Positions 1-7,547 of a stretch of DNA of 64,000 nt are shown piece after piece. The notes under the pieces were generated by a model. The model was not told where the DNA came from. It ran no database searches and saw nothing but the letters and a program-made list of their open reading frames with translations. Each line of letters opens with the position of its first letter. Positions within the stretch are counted from its first letter, which is position 1. The DNA comes from Bisbaumannia sp015645095. Lineage in GTDB: Bacteria; Pseudomonadota; Gammaproteobacteria; Pseudomonadales; Halomonadaceae. The stretch covers positions 3,162,001-3,226,000 of the forward strand of contig CP141893.1 of the NCBI GenBank assembly GCA_036871055.1, in the 5' to 3' direction. Both the position numbers and the translations under genes were made by a program.

Positions 1-53
1 CAAGCAGACTCTTCTTGGCTAATGAATTTATGGTCGGGGAAATACCCTTTAGC

Positions 54-1402
54 GGCTCTTCGTCGTTGGGTGTGGAATTTGCCCCCTGAACTGGCCCAGG
101 ATATGACCTCCACATGGACAGGAGGTAGAGCATGGATGGTAACCAGATTCTGACCCTTGGCCTGGGCCTGGAAGCGCCCTGGGTTCTCAAGAACCAGCAC
201 CTGGATACCTCGGTGTCGCCCCACCGCCTCGATCTCTATGTCGAGGCCGAGCGAGGCAGCCTCTATCCCTGTCCGGAGTGCGGCAAGGCCTGCCCGGCTC
301 ATGACTTCGCCGATAAGACCTGGCGGCACCTGAACTTCTTTCAGCACCACTGCTACCTGCATGCGCGCGTCCCGCGCACCAAGTGCCCCGCGCATGGTAT
401 CAAGCGCATCGAGGTGCCTTGGGCCCGACCTGGCAGCGACTTCACGTTGTTGTTCGAGCAGGCTGCTATGTCGTTGGTCAAGGAGATGCCGGTGCTGGCC
501 GTCTCCCGACAGTTGGAGATCACCGACAAGCGTCTGTGGCGTATCGTGCACCACTACGTAGGCCGCATGCTGGGTGAGCTGGATCTGTCCAGCGTGGCCG
601 CTGTCGGCGTGGACGAGACCGCCGCTCGGCGTGGTCAGCGCTATGTCACGGTGTTTCTCGATATGCAGCGCCAGCAGGAGCCGGTGATCTTTGCCGTTCC
701 TGGCCATGGCAAGGATGCCATCAAGGCCTTCAGCGCCTTCCTGGCGGAGCATGGCGGCGACCCGAACGACGTGGTTGAGGTGGTCTGTGACATGTCCCAG
801 GCGTTCCTCAGCGGCGTTGCCGAGCATCTTCCCAAGGCCGAGGTCACAGTCGACTGGTTCCATATCGTACAGACCTTCACCAAGGCGCTGGACGAGGTCC
901 GCAAGAAGGAACGCCGTGAGAAGAAGCACCCCAAAGCGCTGCGGTGGGCAGTACTGAAGAGCCTGGATAACCAGAACCTGACAGCCAAACAGGTTGCCGC
1001 CCTCCTGGAGCTGGTGGCCGATCGAAGTGCGACAGCCGATGCCTGGGTGATCAAGGAAAAGCTGCGCTGGATCCAGAAGGCCCCGACACCGCGGGCTGCC
1101 CGATGGCGCATCACGAACTACCTCAAGGTCATGCGAGAAGCGGTCACCGACAAGCCACTGCTCAAGCCGATGGCGAAGGCCCTGACGACGCTGGAGCGAC
1201 ATGCCGAGCAGGTGGTCAGGCGCTGGATCTCGGGGCTGACCAATGCTCGGTTGGAGGGTATGAACGGCCTCTTTCAGGCTGCTCGGTCACGCGCACGCGG
1301 CTACCGGAACGAGACCAATTTCATCGCGATGATCTACCTGATTGGCAGCCCCGTGGGCCGCTTGTCCGATCAGGCCAAATCCACATGAAGTGACGAAGAA
1401 CC
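54..1402 (+). mobile_element. ISL3-family insertion sequence
   Basis: A complete insertion sequence of about 1.35 kb with one transposase gene. The ends are imperfect inverted repeats: the left end begins GGCTCTTCGTCG at 54 and the right end, read inward on the other strand, begins GGTTCTTCGTCA at 1402. The two ends agree at 21 of 29 positions. ISL3 elements usually duplicate 8 bp of target, but the 8 bp on either side (46-53 and 1403-1410) do not match, so the element may have recombined or the junctions may have diverged. It lies 24 bp from the attC-like structure of the neighbouring cassette. Confidence 0.85.
132..1388 (+). CDS. ISL3-family transposase
   Basis: A 418-residue DDE transposase that moves the surrounding insertion sequence. 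The N-terminal part has the zinc-ribbon cysteines of the family (CPECGKACPAH near residue 47 and a second Cys/His set near 75-85), followed by a helix-turn-helix region. The catalytic acids fit VGVDETA (about residue 159), VVCDMSQAF (about 219) and the glutamate of LEGMNGLFQ near residue 380. The start is supported by GGAGGT at 121-126. Length and intact frame suggest it could be active. It is the only gene inside the two terminal inverted repeats. Confidence 0.93.
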   Translation: MDGNQILTLGLGLEAPWVLKNQHLDTSVSPHRLDLYVEAERGSLYPCPECGKACPAHDFADKTWRHLNFFQHHCYLHARVPRTKCPAHGIKRIEVPWARPGSDFTLLFEQAAMSLVKEMPVLAVSRQLEITDKRLWRIVHHYVGRMLGELDLSSVAAVGVDETAARRGQRYVTVFLDMQRQQEPVIFAVPGHGKDAIKAFSAFLAEHGGDPNDVVEVVCDMSQAFLSGVAEHLPKAEVTVDWFHIVQTFTKALDEVRKKERREKKHPKALRWAVLKSLDNQNLTAKQVAALLELVADRSATADAWVIKEKLRWIQKAPTPRAARWRITNYLKVMREAVTDKPLLKPMAKALTTLERHAEQVVRRWISGLTNARLEGMNGLFQAARSRARGYRNETNFIAMIYLIGSPVGRLSDQAKST

Positions 1403-1426
1403 GTTTTTCATGCGTTTTCCCTGCGC

Positions 1427-1504
1427 AAATAACGCTGAGCACAGCGGCGCCACGACAGTGGCGTCCGGCGGCCATCGGCCGCGAACTGCTGCGACTTGTT
1501 AAAA
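1427..1504 (-). other. attC-like recombination site (candidate)
   Basis: Read on the minus strand this stretch starts TTTTAACAAGTCGC and ends CTCAGCGTTATTT. It therefore has the AAC and GTT core triplets and the flanking AACAAGTCG / CTCAGCGTTA wording common in integron attC sites. Between them lie two perfect small hairpins (GCGGCC-GAT-GGCCGC and CGCCAC-TGTC-GTGGCG). It begins 1 nt after the stop codon of the small gene at 1506-1790, which is where a cassette attC sits. The outer boxes depart from the RYYYAAC/GTTRRRY consensus, so this is an inference, not a firm call. Confidence 0.5.
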
Positions 1505-1505
1505 A

Positions 1506-1790
1506 TTAGAACGATCTGTAGAACCGTTTTCTATCTTTCTTATATAGAGTAATTGCTGTCCCCCAGAAAGACAGCAAGCAACCCAAAGCAGCTTTATCGT
1601 AGTGCCGTAAAAATTTCTGTTTGATCACATCGGTAATAGAGCTCATGGGGCCAGACAACTCGAAATTGGAGAGCTGATAGCCGCCCCACACTTGGATTAC
1701 AACAAACCCAACCACTCCGAGGATAATGGCCCACTGAGTTCGCTTCGAGTAGGCCAAGATCACCAAAAAATCATTGAACCAATCCTTCAC
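1506..1790 (-). CDS. small membrane protein of unknown function (possible integron cassette gene)
   Basis: A 94-residue protein with two predicted membrane segments (about residues 20-37 and 68-83) and a basic C-terminus (YKKDRKRFYRSF). I do not recognise a family. The start is GTG, chosen because a strong AAGGAGG lies 8 nt upstream. Base composition is visibly poorer in GC than the rest of the window, which suggests transfer. A possible cassette boundary (GTTAAAA) lies 26 nt before the start codon, and an attC-like structure follows the stop, so the unit 1433-1815 has the size and layout of a promoterless integron cassette. Confidence 0.62.
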   Translation of the reverse strand: MKDWFNDFLVILAYSKRTQWAIILGVVGFVVIQVWGGYQLSNFELSGPMSSITDVIKQKFLRHYDKAALGCLLSFWGTAITLYKKDRKRFYRSF

Positions 1791-1816
1791 AAATACTGCC
1801 TCCTTGCATTTTTAAC

Positions 1817-2220
1817 AGGTATTAGACGGCGCTCTATGATTGGATCAACGTGCCGGCACGTTCGTCCGAAAAATGTAGCCTACTGCCTGGCGCCAACCCA
1901 CTGATTTACATCCAAATCAATTATAGCTTGGCGTCATATGCAGAATTCGCGCGACTTCCGCTTTTGCCGGTTTCAATCATCAGGGGTGACTGGCTGGTGA
2001 GGTGGTGAGGGCTCCAGGCACGCTACCGCCCCTACCCTGCGTCTTATGATGGCGGCCGCCATCCATGCGGTAGTCCCTGCGTGCGTGTTGTCGTTCCTGA
2101 CCATCTCAGCGGCCTTAAGGATCAAGAGTAAGCAAGGGGTGGGAGGGATGCAAAGGTTGGGGTGGTGGGAAGGGGTTGGAGATTGGTAGGGGGTGGTGGG
2201 CAGTGGCATGGAGAGTCAGG
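1817..2220. other. noncoding stretch with a 16-bp palindrome
   Basis: No convincing gene; short open frames here have biased, repeat-like translations. A perfect 16-bp palindrome, AACGTGCCGGCACGTT, lies at 1847-1862 just upstream of the small membrane gene and could be an operator or part of an older recombination site. The stretch 2108-2215 is rich in GGTGG/GGTTGG runs on the plus strand. Confidence 0.5.
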
Positions 2221-2262
2221 ATCGCCCTGCGGGCGATATCGCCGGCTGAAGCCGGCTCCTAC
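2221..2262 (-). repeat. REP-like element, copy 1
   Basis: On the minus strand: GTAGGAG head, a CCGGC/GCCGG hairpin, CGATATC, then a second hairpin ATCGCCC-GCA-GGGCGAT. It shares head, CGATATCGCC linker and double-hairpin plan with the elements near 7324-7518, 18438 and 20213. No transposase of the REP-associated type is in the window. Confidence 0.7.
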
Positions 2263-2300
2263 GGGTGGTGGTGGTTTTCCCCAAGGCCGCTGACCGCTTC

Positions 2301-2342
2301 CCGGCAGACTGCGGGTCAATCGCGCGGAATCCGCGCTCCCAC
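2301..2342 (-). repeat. REP-like element, copy 2
   Basis: On the minus strand: GTGGGAG head followed by CGCGGA-TT-CCGCG and CGATTG, then a poorly paired second arm. It points the same way as copy 1, 39 bp away, so the two form a small cluster downstream of livM. Confidence 0.6.
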
Positions 2343-2401
2343 AACCCCAGTGGCTTTACCTGAAATCAAGCAGTTATCTGCAACACCAGTGGTGGTGGCA
2401 G

Positions 2402-2423
2402 AAAAAAGGCGCCCGGGGGCGCC
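2402..2423 (-). terminator. intrinsic terminator of the liv operon
   Basis: On the minus strand, GGCGCC-CCCG-GGCGCC forms a six-pair stem followed at once by six T residues. It lies 19 bp after the livM stop codon and ends the five-gene transporter operon. Confidence 0.85.
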
Positions 2424-2442
2424 AAGCTTGAGGCATGGGGGC

Positions 2443-3429
2443 TTACTTGAAGTTCTTGCGGTAGGACTTGAGGATTTCGCCGACGATGCCGCTGCGGAAG
2501 CTGAGGACGCAGACGACGAAGATGATGCCGAGGATGACGTTGACCCAGTTGCCGAGTGGCGATTGGGCCAGCAGGTGCTGGAGGCTGACCACCAGGCCGG
2601 CGCCGACCAGGGGGCCGAACAGGGTGCCGACGCCGCCGAGCAGGGTCATCAGGATCACTTCGCCGGACATATGCCAGTGGGCGTCGGTCAGGGAGGCGAG
2701 CTGGAACACTACCGTCTTGGTGGAGCCGGCCAGGCCCGCCAGGCCCGCGGAGATAACGAAGGCCAGCAGCTTGTAGGCGTCCACGTTGTAGCCCAGCGAG
2801 ACGGCTCGGGGCTCGTTTTCGCGGATCGCCTTGAGCACCTGGCCGAAGGGCGAGTGCACGGTGCGCTGGACGATGGCGAAGCCGATCAGGAAGACCGCGA
2901 AGACGAAGTAATACATGGCCAGGTTGCTACGCAGGCTGATCAGCCCGAAGAGCTCGCCCCGGGGCACGCCGTGCAGGCCGTCTTCGCCGCCGGTAAAGGG
3001 CGACTGCACGAAGACGAAGTACATCAGCTGGGCCAGGGCCAGGGTGATCATGGCGAAGTAGATGCCCTGGCGGCGGATGGCCAGGGCGCCGAACAGGGCC
3101 CCCAGCGCCACGGCGGCGGCGGTGCCGGTGAGAATGCCCAGCTCCGGGGTCAGCCCCGGGTGGCTGGAGAGCAGGTAGCCGGTCACGTAGCCGCCGGTGG
3201 CCAGGAAGGCCGCATGGCCGAAGGAGAGCAGCCCCGCATAGCCCAGCAGCAGGTTGAAGGCGCAGGCGAAGAGCGCGAAACACAGCACCTTCATCAGGAA
3301 CACCGGGTAGGCGACGAAGGGGGCCACGAGGCCCACGGCCAGCAGCGCCAGATAGAAGGCGTTGCGTCGCCACAGGGCGCGGCGTTGCCGCTGCAGGGTG
3401 GGAGAAAGGGTCTGGGTGGTGTCCATCAT
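2443..3429 (-). CDS. livM: branched-chain amino acid/amide ABC transporter permease LivM
   Basis: A 328-residue inner-membrane permease of the LivM family, forming the transport channel with LivH. It has about eight to nine hydrophobic helices and the family segment GYAGLLSFGHAAFLATGGY near residues 64-82. It is the last gene of livG-livF-binding protein-livH-livM. Its start overlaps the livH stop by 4 bp, so translation is probably coupled. The exact substrate (branched-chain amino acids, or amides/urea) cannot be read from the permease alone. Confidence 0.88.
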   Translation of the reverse strand: MMDTTQTLSPTLQRQRRALWRRNAFYLALLAVGLVAPFVAYPVFLMKVLCFALFACAFNLLLGYAGLLSFGHAAFLATGGYVTGYLLSSHPGLTPELGILTGTAAAVALGALFGALAIRRQGIYFAMITLALAQLMYFVFVQSPFTGGEDGLHGVPRGELFGLISLRSNLAMYYFVFAVFLIGFAIVQRTVHSPFGQVLKAIRENEPRAVSLGYNVDAYKLLAFVISAGLAGLAGSTKTVVFQLASLTDAHWHMSGEVILMTLLGGVGTLFGPLVGAGLVVSLQHLLAQSPLGNWVNVILGIIFVVCVLSFRSGIVGEILKSYRKNFK

Positions 3430-4313
3430 GCCTCCTTACCGAAGAGTCCCGCGGGGCGCAGCAGCAGCACCAGGATCATCACCAGGAAGATCACGGTGTT
3501 GGCGGCCTCGGGGTAATAGACCTTGGTGAGCCCCTCGATCAGGCCCATGGCCAGGCCGGTGAGCACGGCGCCGAGGATGGAGCCCATGCCACCGATCACC
3601 ACCACCGCGAAGACCACGATCAGCAGGCTCGAGCCCATGGTCGGCGACACCGGGTAGAGGGGCGCGGCCAGCACCCCGGCGAAGGCGGCCAGTGCCACCC
3701 CGAAGCCGTAGGTGAGGGTGATCAGCAGCGGCACGTTGACGCCGAAGGCCTGCATCAGCGCCGGGTTCTCGGTGCCGGCGCGCAGGTAGGCGCCGAGGCG
3801 GGTGCGCTCGATCATGAACCAGGTGAACAGGCACACCGCCAGGGCCGCCACCAACACCCAGCCACGGTAGATGGGCAGGAACATAAAGCCCAGGTTGACG
3901 CCCCCTTGCAGGGCCGGGGGAATCGGGTAGCTGGCCCCGGAGACGCCGAAGAAGTTGACCAGGGCGCCCTCGAAGATCAGCGCCAGGCCGAAGGTCAGCA
4001 GCAGCCCATAGAGGTGGTCCAGGTGGGCGATGCGCCGCAGCAGCAGCCGCTCGATCAGCATGCCCAGGGCGCCCACCACCAGCGGCACCAGCAGCAGGGC
4101 GACCCAGTAGTTGATGCCCAGGTAGCGAAAGCCCAGCAGGGCGGCGAAGGCGCCCAGCATGTATTGGGCGCCATGGGCGAAGTTGACGATCTTCAGCAGG
4201 CCGAAGATCACCGCCAGGCCCAGGCTGAGCAGGGCGTAGAAGGCCCCGTTGATCAGCCCCAGCAATAGCTGCCCCATAAAGACCGCCAGGGGCACCCCAA
4301 ATATCATCGTCAT
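3426..4313 (-). CDS. livH: branched-chain amino acid/amide ABC transporter permease LivH
   Basis: A 295-residue integral membrane permease of the LivH family, partner of LivM. The family segment VNFAHGAQYMLG is near residues 44-55, and the EAA-like loop region lies near residues 180-210. Length is normal for LivH. It follows the binding-protein gene after a 62-bp gap that contains a stable hairpin, which would let the binding protein be made in excess over the permeases. Confidence 0.88.
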   Translation of the reverse strand: MTMIFGVPLAVFMGQLLLGLINGAFYALLSLGLAVIFGLLKIVNFAHGAQYMLGAFAALLGFRYLGINYWVALLLVPLVVGALGMLIERLLLRRIAHLDHLYGLLLTFGLALIFEGALVNFFGVSGASYPIPPALQGGVNLGFMFLPIYRGWVLVAALAVCLFTWFMIERTRLGAYLRAGTENPALMQAFGVNVPLLITLTYGFGVALAAFAGVLAAPLYPVSPTMGSSLLIVVFAVVVIGGMGSILGAVLTGLAMGLIEGLTKVYYPEAANTVIFLVMILVLLLRPAGLFGKEA

Positions 4314-4342
4314 GACAGCACTCTCCTCGCCGGCGCAGGAAG

Positions 4343-4366
4343 GCGGCCCCGGTCAGACGGGGCCGC
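4343..4366 (-). other. intra-operon hairpin after the binding-protein gene
   Basis: GCGGCCCCG and CGGGGCCGC form a nine-pair stem with a six-base loop, ending 9 bp from the binding-protein stop codon. No T-run follows on the minus strand, so it looks like an mRNA 3'-end stabiliser or processing site and not a full terminator. Confidence 0.6.
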
Positions 4367-4375
4367 GGGTCGGTC

Positions 4376-5593
4376 TCAGTTCTGAACCAGGCGACACTGG
4401 CTCTCGGAGAGCGGACGATAGGCCTGGTCGGCGGGGATGGTGGCGAGGATATGGTAGAGGTCCCAGTCGCCCTGAGACTCCTGCGGGGTCTTCACCTGGG
4501 CCAGGTACATGTCGTGCACCATGCGGCCGTCGGCGCGGATATGGCCGTTGCGGGCGAAGAAGTCGTGCACCGGCTGCGACATCATGTACTCGCGCACCGT
4601 GGCGGTGTCGTCGCTGCCGGTGGCCTCCACGGCGTTGAGGTAGTGCATGGTGCTGGAGTAGATGCCCGCCTGCACCATGGTGGGCATGCGGCCGACCCGC
4701 TCGTAGTAGCGCTCGGACCACTCCCGGGCCTCGTCGTCCATGTCCCAGTACCAGCCGGTGGTCAGCAGCAGCCCCTGGGTGGCCTCCAGGCCCATGGCAT
4801 AAACGTCGTTGAGGAACACCAGCAGGCCGGCGAGCTGCTGGCCGCTCTGGGTCAGGCCGAACTGGCTGGCGGTGCTGATGGCGTTGACGGTATCGGCGCC
4901 GGCATTGGCCAGGCCGACGATCTGGGCGCCGGAGCCCTGGGCCTGGAGGATATAGGAGGAGAAGTCGCTGGTCGGGAAGGGATGACGCACCTTGCCGACG
5001 ATGGTGCCGCCGTTCTCGGTGACCACCCGCTCCACATCGCCTTCCAGGGCGTGGCCGAAGGCGTAGTCGGCGGTCAGCAGGAACCAGTCGTTGCCGCCCT
5101 GGTCGACCACCGCCCGGGCGGTGCCGTTGGCCAGCGGGTAGGTGTCGTAGACCCAGTGGATATGGTTGGGGGTGCAGTGCTCGTTGGTGATGCTGGAGGC
5201 GGCGGAGCCGGAGACCAGGCCCAGCTTGTCGTGCTGCTCCAGGACGTTGGTCACGGCGATGGTCACCGAGGAGGCGACCATGCCCGCCACCATGTCGACG
5301 TTGCGCTGGTCGACCCACTCGCGCACAGTGTTGGCGCCCACGTCGGCGCTGTTGCGGTCGTCGGCGCTGAAGACCTCGATGGGGGCGCCGTTGACGCTGC
5401 CGCCGAAGTCTTCCACCGCCATGCGCAGGGCCTCCAGGCCGCCGGGGCCGGCCAGGTCGCGGTAGGTGCCGGACATGTCCGCCAGGTAGCCGATGCGCAC
5501 GGCGTCGTCGCTGATCTCGGCCTGGGCGCCGGTGGCGGCCAGGGCGGTGGCGAGGGCGATGCTGCCGGCGAGGGACGTCTTGGTAAGGGTCAT
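4376..5593 (-). CDS. ABC transporter periplasmic substrate-binding protein (Peripla_BP_6 / urea-amide type)
   Basis: A 405-residue periplasmic receptor of the Leu/Ile/Val-binding superfamily. Residues 1-25 form a signal peptide (MTLTKTSLAGSIALATALAA, then TGAQA before the likely cleavage). The mature part begins with the receptor opening IRIGYLADMSG-like sequence (VRIGYLADMSGTYRDLAGPG). The upstream ATG at 5605 has no ribosome site, whereas GGAG lies at a usable distance before 5593. The family includes amide, urea and branched-chain amino acid receptors; the ligand is not predictable by eye. It sits between the ATPase and permease genes of the same operon. Confidence 0.87.
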   Translation of the reverse strand: MTLTKTSLAGSIALATALAATGAQAEISDDAVRIGYLADMSGTYRDLAGPGGLEALRMAVEDFGGSVNGAPIEVFSADDRNSADVGANTVREWVDQRNVDMVAGMVASSVTIAVTNVLEQHDKLGLVSGSAASSITNEHCTPNHIHWVYDTYPLANGTARAVVDQGGNDWFLLTADYAFGHALEGDVERVVTENGGTIVGKVRHPFPTSDFSSYILQAQGSGAQIVGLANAGADTVNAISTASQFGLTQSGQQLAGLLVFLNDVYAMGLEATQGLLLTTGWYWDMDDEAREWSERYYERVGRMPTMVQAGIYSSTMHYLNAVEATGSDDTATVREYMMSQPVHDFFARNGHIRADGRMVHDMYLAQVKTPQESQGDWDLYHILATIPADQAYRPLSESQCRLVQN

Positions 5594-5646
5594 CCTGATC
5601 TCCATGGGCTCGGGGCCCGTTATTGTTGTTGCGGGCGAATGGGGGG

Positions 5647-6405
5647 TCAGACCCCCAATAGCTGGTTGAGGTGGTCGCGGCGGCCGGGCAGTTCGGCGGC
5701 GCTGATCTCCTCGACGATGCGGCCGTGCTCCATCACGAAGTGACGGTCGGCCAGGGGCGCGGCGAAGCGGAAGTTCTGCTCCACCAGCACGATGGTCATG
5801 CCCCGGGCCTTGAGCTTGATCAGCACCTCGCCGAGGGCCTGGACAATGACCGGGGCCAGGCCCTCGGTGATCTCGTCGAGCAGCAAGAGCCGGGCGCCGG
5901 TGCGCAGGATGCGCGCCATGGCCAGCATCTGCTGCTCGCCGCCGGAGAGGCGGGTGCCCTGGCTGCGGCGGCGCTCGTAGAGGTTGGGGAACATCTCGTA
6001 GATCTCGTCGAGACTCATGCCCCCGGAGCGCACCGTGGGCGGCAGCAGCAGGTTCTCCTCCACGTCGAGGCTGGCGAAGATGCCGCGCTCCTCCGGGCAG
6101 TAGCCCACCCCCAGGCGCGGGATGCGGTGAGGCTTCATGGCCAGGGTCTCGGTGCCGTTGATGACGATGGAGCCGGTGCGCCGCCCCACCAGGCTCATGA
6201 TCGCCTTGAGGGTGGTGCTGCGCCCGGCACCGTTGCGGCCCAGCAGGGTCACCAGCTCGCCGCGCTTCACGTCGAGGTCGACGCCATGGAGGATATGCGA
6301 CTCGCCATAGAAGGCGTGCAGGTCGCTGACCCTGAGCATCTCCGCGCCGTCATGGTCCCGGTAGCCGGCACCCTCCAGTTCCAGATTCTCGGCAAGCTGT
6401 GTCAT
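5647..6405 (-). CDS. livF: branched-chain amino acid/amide ABC transporter ATP-binding protein LivF
   Basis: A 252-residue cytoplasmic ATPase that powers import with LivG. It has the signature motif LSGGEQQMLAMAR near residues 144-156 and Walker B LLLLDE near 163-168. The Walker A motif reads GRNGAGRST, with arginine where the phosphate-binding lysine normally sits. The rest of the protein is intact, so this is a substitution in a real gene and not decay. The start overlaps the livG stop by 4 bp (ATGA). Confidence 0.88.
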   Translation of the reverse strand: MTQLAENLELEGAGYRDHDGAEMLRVSDLHAFYGESHILHGVDLDVKRGELVTLLGRNGAGRSTTLKAIMSLVGRRTGSIVINGTETLAMKPHRIPRLGVGYCPEERGIFASLDVEENLLLPPTVRSGGMSLDEIYEMFPNLYERRRSQGTRLSGGEQQMLAMARILRTGARLLLLDEITEGLAPVIVQALGEVLIKLKARGMTIVLVEQNFRFAAPLADRHFVMEHGRIVEEISAAELPGRRDHLNQLLGV

Positions 6406-7172
6406 GCGCTGACCTCCTCTTCGGCTTCGCTGCCCATATAGGCCTCGCGCACCCGTGGGTCGGCGGAGACGCTGGCGTAGTCGCCCTCGGCCAGCACGGC
6501 GCCCCGGGCCAGCACGGTGATGCGGTCGCAGAGGCGGCTGACCACGCTGAGGTTGTGCTCCACCATCAGCACGGTGCGCCCCTTGGCGACGCGGCGGATC
6601 AGCTCGACGATGCGGTCCACGTCCTCGGCGCCCATGCCCTGGGTGGGCTCGTCGAGCAGCATCAGGGTGGGATCCAGGGCCAGGGTGGTGGCCACTTCCA
6701 GGGCGCGCTTGCGCCCGTAGGGCATCTCCACGGTGAGCACCTCGGCATAGTCCGCCAGGCCCACCTCATCGAGCAGCGCGAAGGCGCGGTCGTTGAGGTG
6801 ATCGAGGCTCTTCGCCGATTTCCAGAAGTGGAAGGAGGTGCCGATGGGCCGCTGCAGGGCGACGCGCACGTTCTCGAGGGCGGTCATATGGCCGAACACC
6901 GCGGAGATCTGGAAGGAGCGCACCAGGCCCATGCGGGCGATCTGGTTGGCCTTCAGGGCGGTGATCGCCTCGCCCCGGTAGAGGATCTCGCCGCGGGTGG
7001 GTGGCAGGAACTTGGTGAGCAGGTTGAAGACGGTGGTCTTGCCGGCGCCATTGGGGCCGATCAGGGCATGGATATGCCCTTCCCTGACCTTGAGATCGAC
7101 GCCATCCACGGCGGTGAAGCCGCGAAATTCCTTGGTCAATCCCCGGGTCTCGAGGATGAACTCCTGGGTCAT
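6402..7172 (-). CDS. livG: branched-chain amino acid/amide ABC transporter ATP-binding protein LivG
   Basis: A 256-residue ATPase, first gene of the operon. Walker A is canonical (GPNGAGKTT). The C-loop normally reads LSxG, but here the equivalent region reads MPYGRKRALEVA near residues 150-161, which is the degenerate form seen in some amide/urea-type LivG proteins. Walker B is LMLLDEP. I chose the ATG of MTQEFILETRG because family homology begins there; the 24 residues upstream are unlike LivG. With LivF it forms the ATPase heterodimer. Confidence 0.87.
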   Translation of the reverse strand: MTQEFILETRGLTKEFRGFTAVDGVDLKVREGHIHALIGPNGAGKTTVFNLLTKFLPPTRGEILYRGEAITALKANQIARMGLVRSFQISAVFGHMTALENVRVALQRPIGTSFHFWKSAKSLDHLNDRAFALLDEVGLADYAEVLTVEMPYGRKRALEVATTLALDPTLMLLDEPTQGMGAEDVDRIVELIRRVAKGRTVLMVEHNLSVVSRLCDRITVLARGAVLAEGDYASVSADPRVREAYMGSEAEEEVSA

Positions 7173-7245
7173 GGGATGTCCTCTGGGCACTGGCATGCCC
7201 TGATCTTGTTGTTGTTGGAAGGCATTGGCGGAGGGCGCCAACACT

Positions 7246-7259
7246 TTACGTTAACGTAA
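7246..7259. promoter_or_regulatory. perfect 14-bp palindrome upstream of the liv operon (operator candidate)
   Basis: TTACGTTAACGTAA is its own reverse complement and lies 74-87 bp before the livG start. From memory it resembles the ACGTTAACGT-type operators of MerR-family regulators of branched-chain amino acid use such as LiuR, which would suit the operon; that match is recalled, not computed. Confidence 0.5.
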
Positions 7260-7323
7260 GCTAGAACAGGTTGCGCTCCTCCTTCAACTAGCGAAACGTT
7301 GAACTCGACCAAGGGTGTAGAGA

Positions 7324-7391
7324 CACGCCCTTCGGGCGATATCGCCAGGGCGACTCCGTCGCCCAATCGCGCGGGAAACCCGCGCTCCCAC
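7324..7391 (-). repeat. REP-like element, copy 3
   Basis: On the minus strand: GTGGGAG head, CGCGGG-TTT-CCCGCG hairpin, CGATT, GGGCGAC-GGA-GTCGCCC hairpin, TGGCGATATC, and a GCCC-GAA-GGGC hairpin. This is the longest and best-formed copy, with three stems in a row. Confidence 0.75.
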
Positions 7392-7416
7392 AAAACCCGT
7401 GGCCACCAAGCCTACC

Positions 7417-7485
7417 GTGGGAGCTCGGCTCCGCCGAGCGATTGGCGCCGCCAGGCGCCTTGATCGCCCTTCGGGCGATATCGCC
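7417..7485 (+). repeat. REP-like element, copy 4
   Basis: Plus-strand copy: GTGGGAG, CTCGGC-TCC-GCCGAG, CGATTGGCGCC, a GGCGCC-type second stem, then ATCGCCC-TTC-GGGCGAT and ATCGCC. It faces copy 5 in inverted orientation, forming a paired (BIME-like) unit. Confidence 0.75.
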
Positions 7486-7518
7486 GAGGCGTCGGACCGG
7501 CAGAATCTGCGCTCCCAC
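7486..7518 (-). repeat. REP-like element, copy 5
   Basis: On the minus strand: GTGGGAG head followed by GCAGA-TT-CTGC hairpin and a tail that runs into copy 4. Shorter and more degenerate than its partner. Confidence 0.6.
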
Positions 7519-7547
7519 GGCGGTATTCACGCCAAAGTGAGAAGAAC

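Noticed and set aside
1973..2319. Short minus-strand frames rich in Pro/Ser/Thr
   Set aside because: Low-complexity translations of GGTGG-rich DNA and a REP element; no ribosome site or family.
1..2400. Complete integron
   Set aside because: No integrase gene and only one attC-like structure; only a lone cassette is claimed.
2176..3516. 446-codon plus-strand frame across livM
   Set aside because: Antisense shadow of livM in a GC-rich genome; no family resemblance.
5647..6405. LivF as a pseudogene because of its altered Walker A
   Set aside because: Frame, length, signature motif and operon position are all intact.
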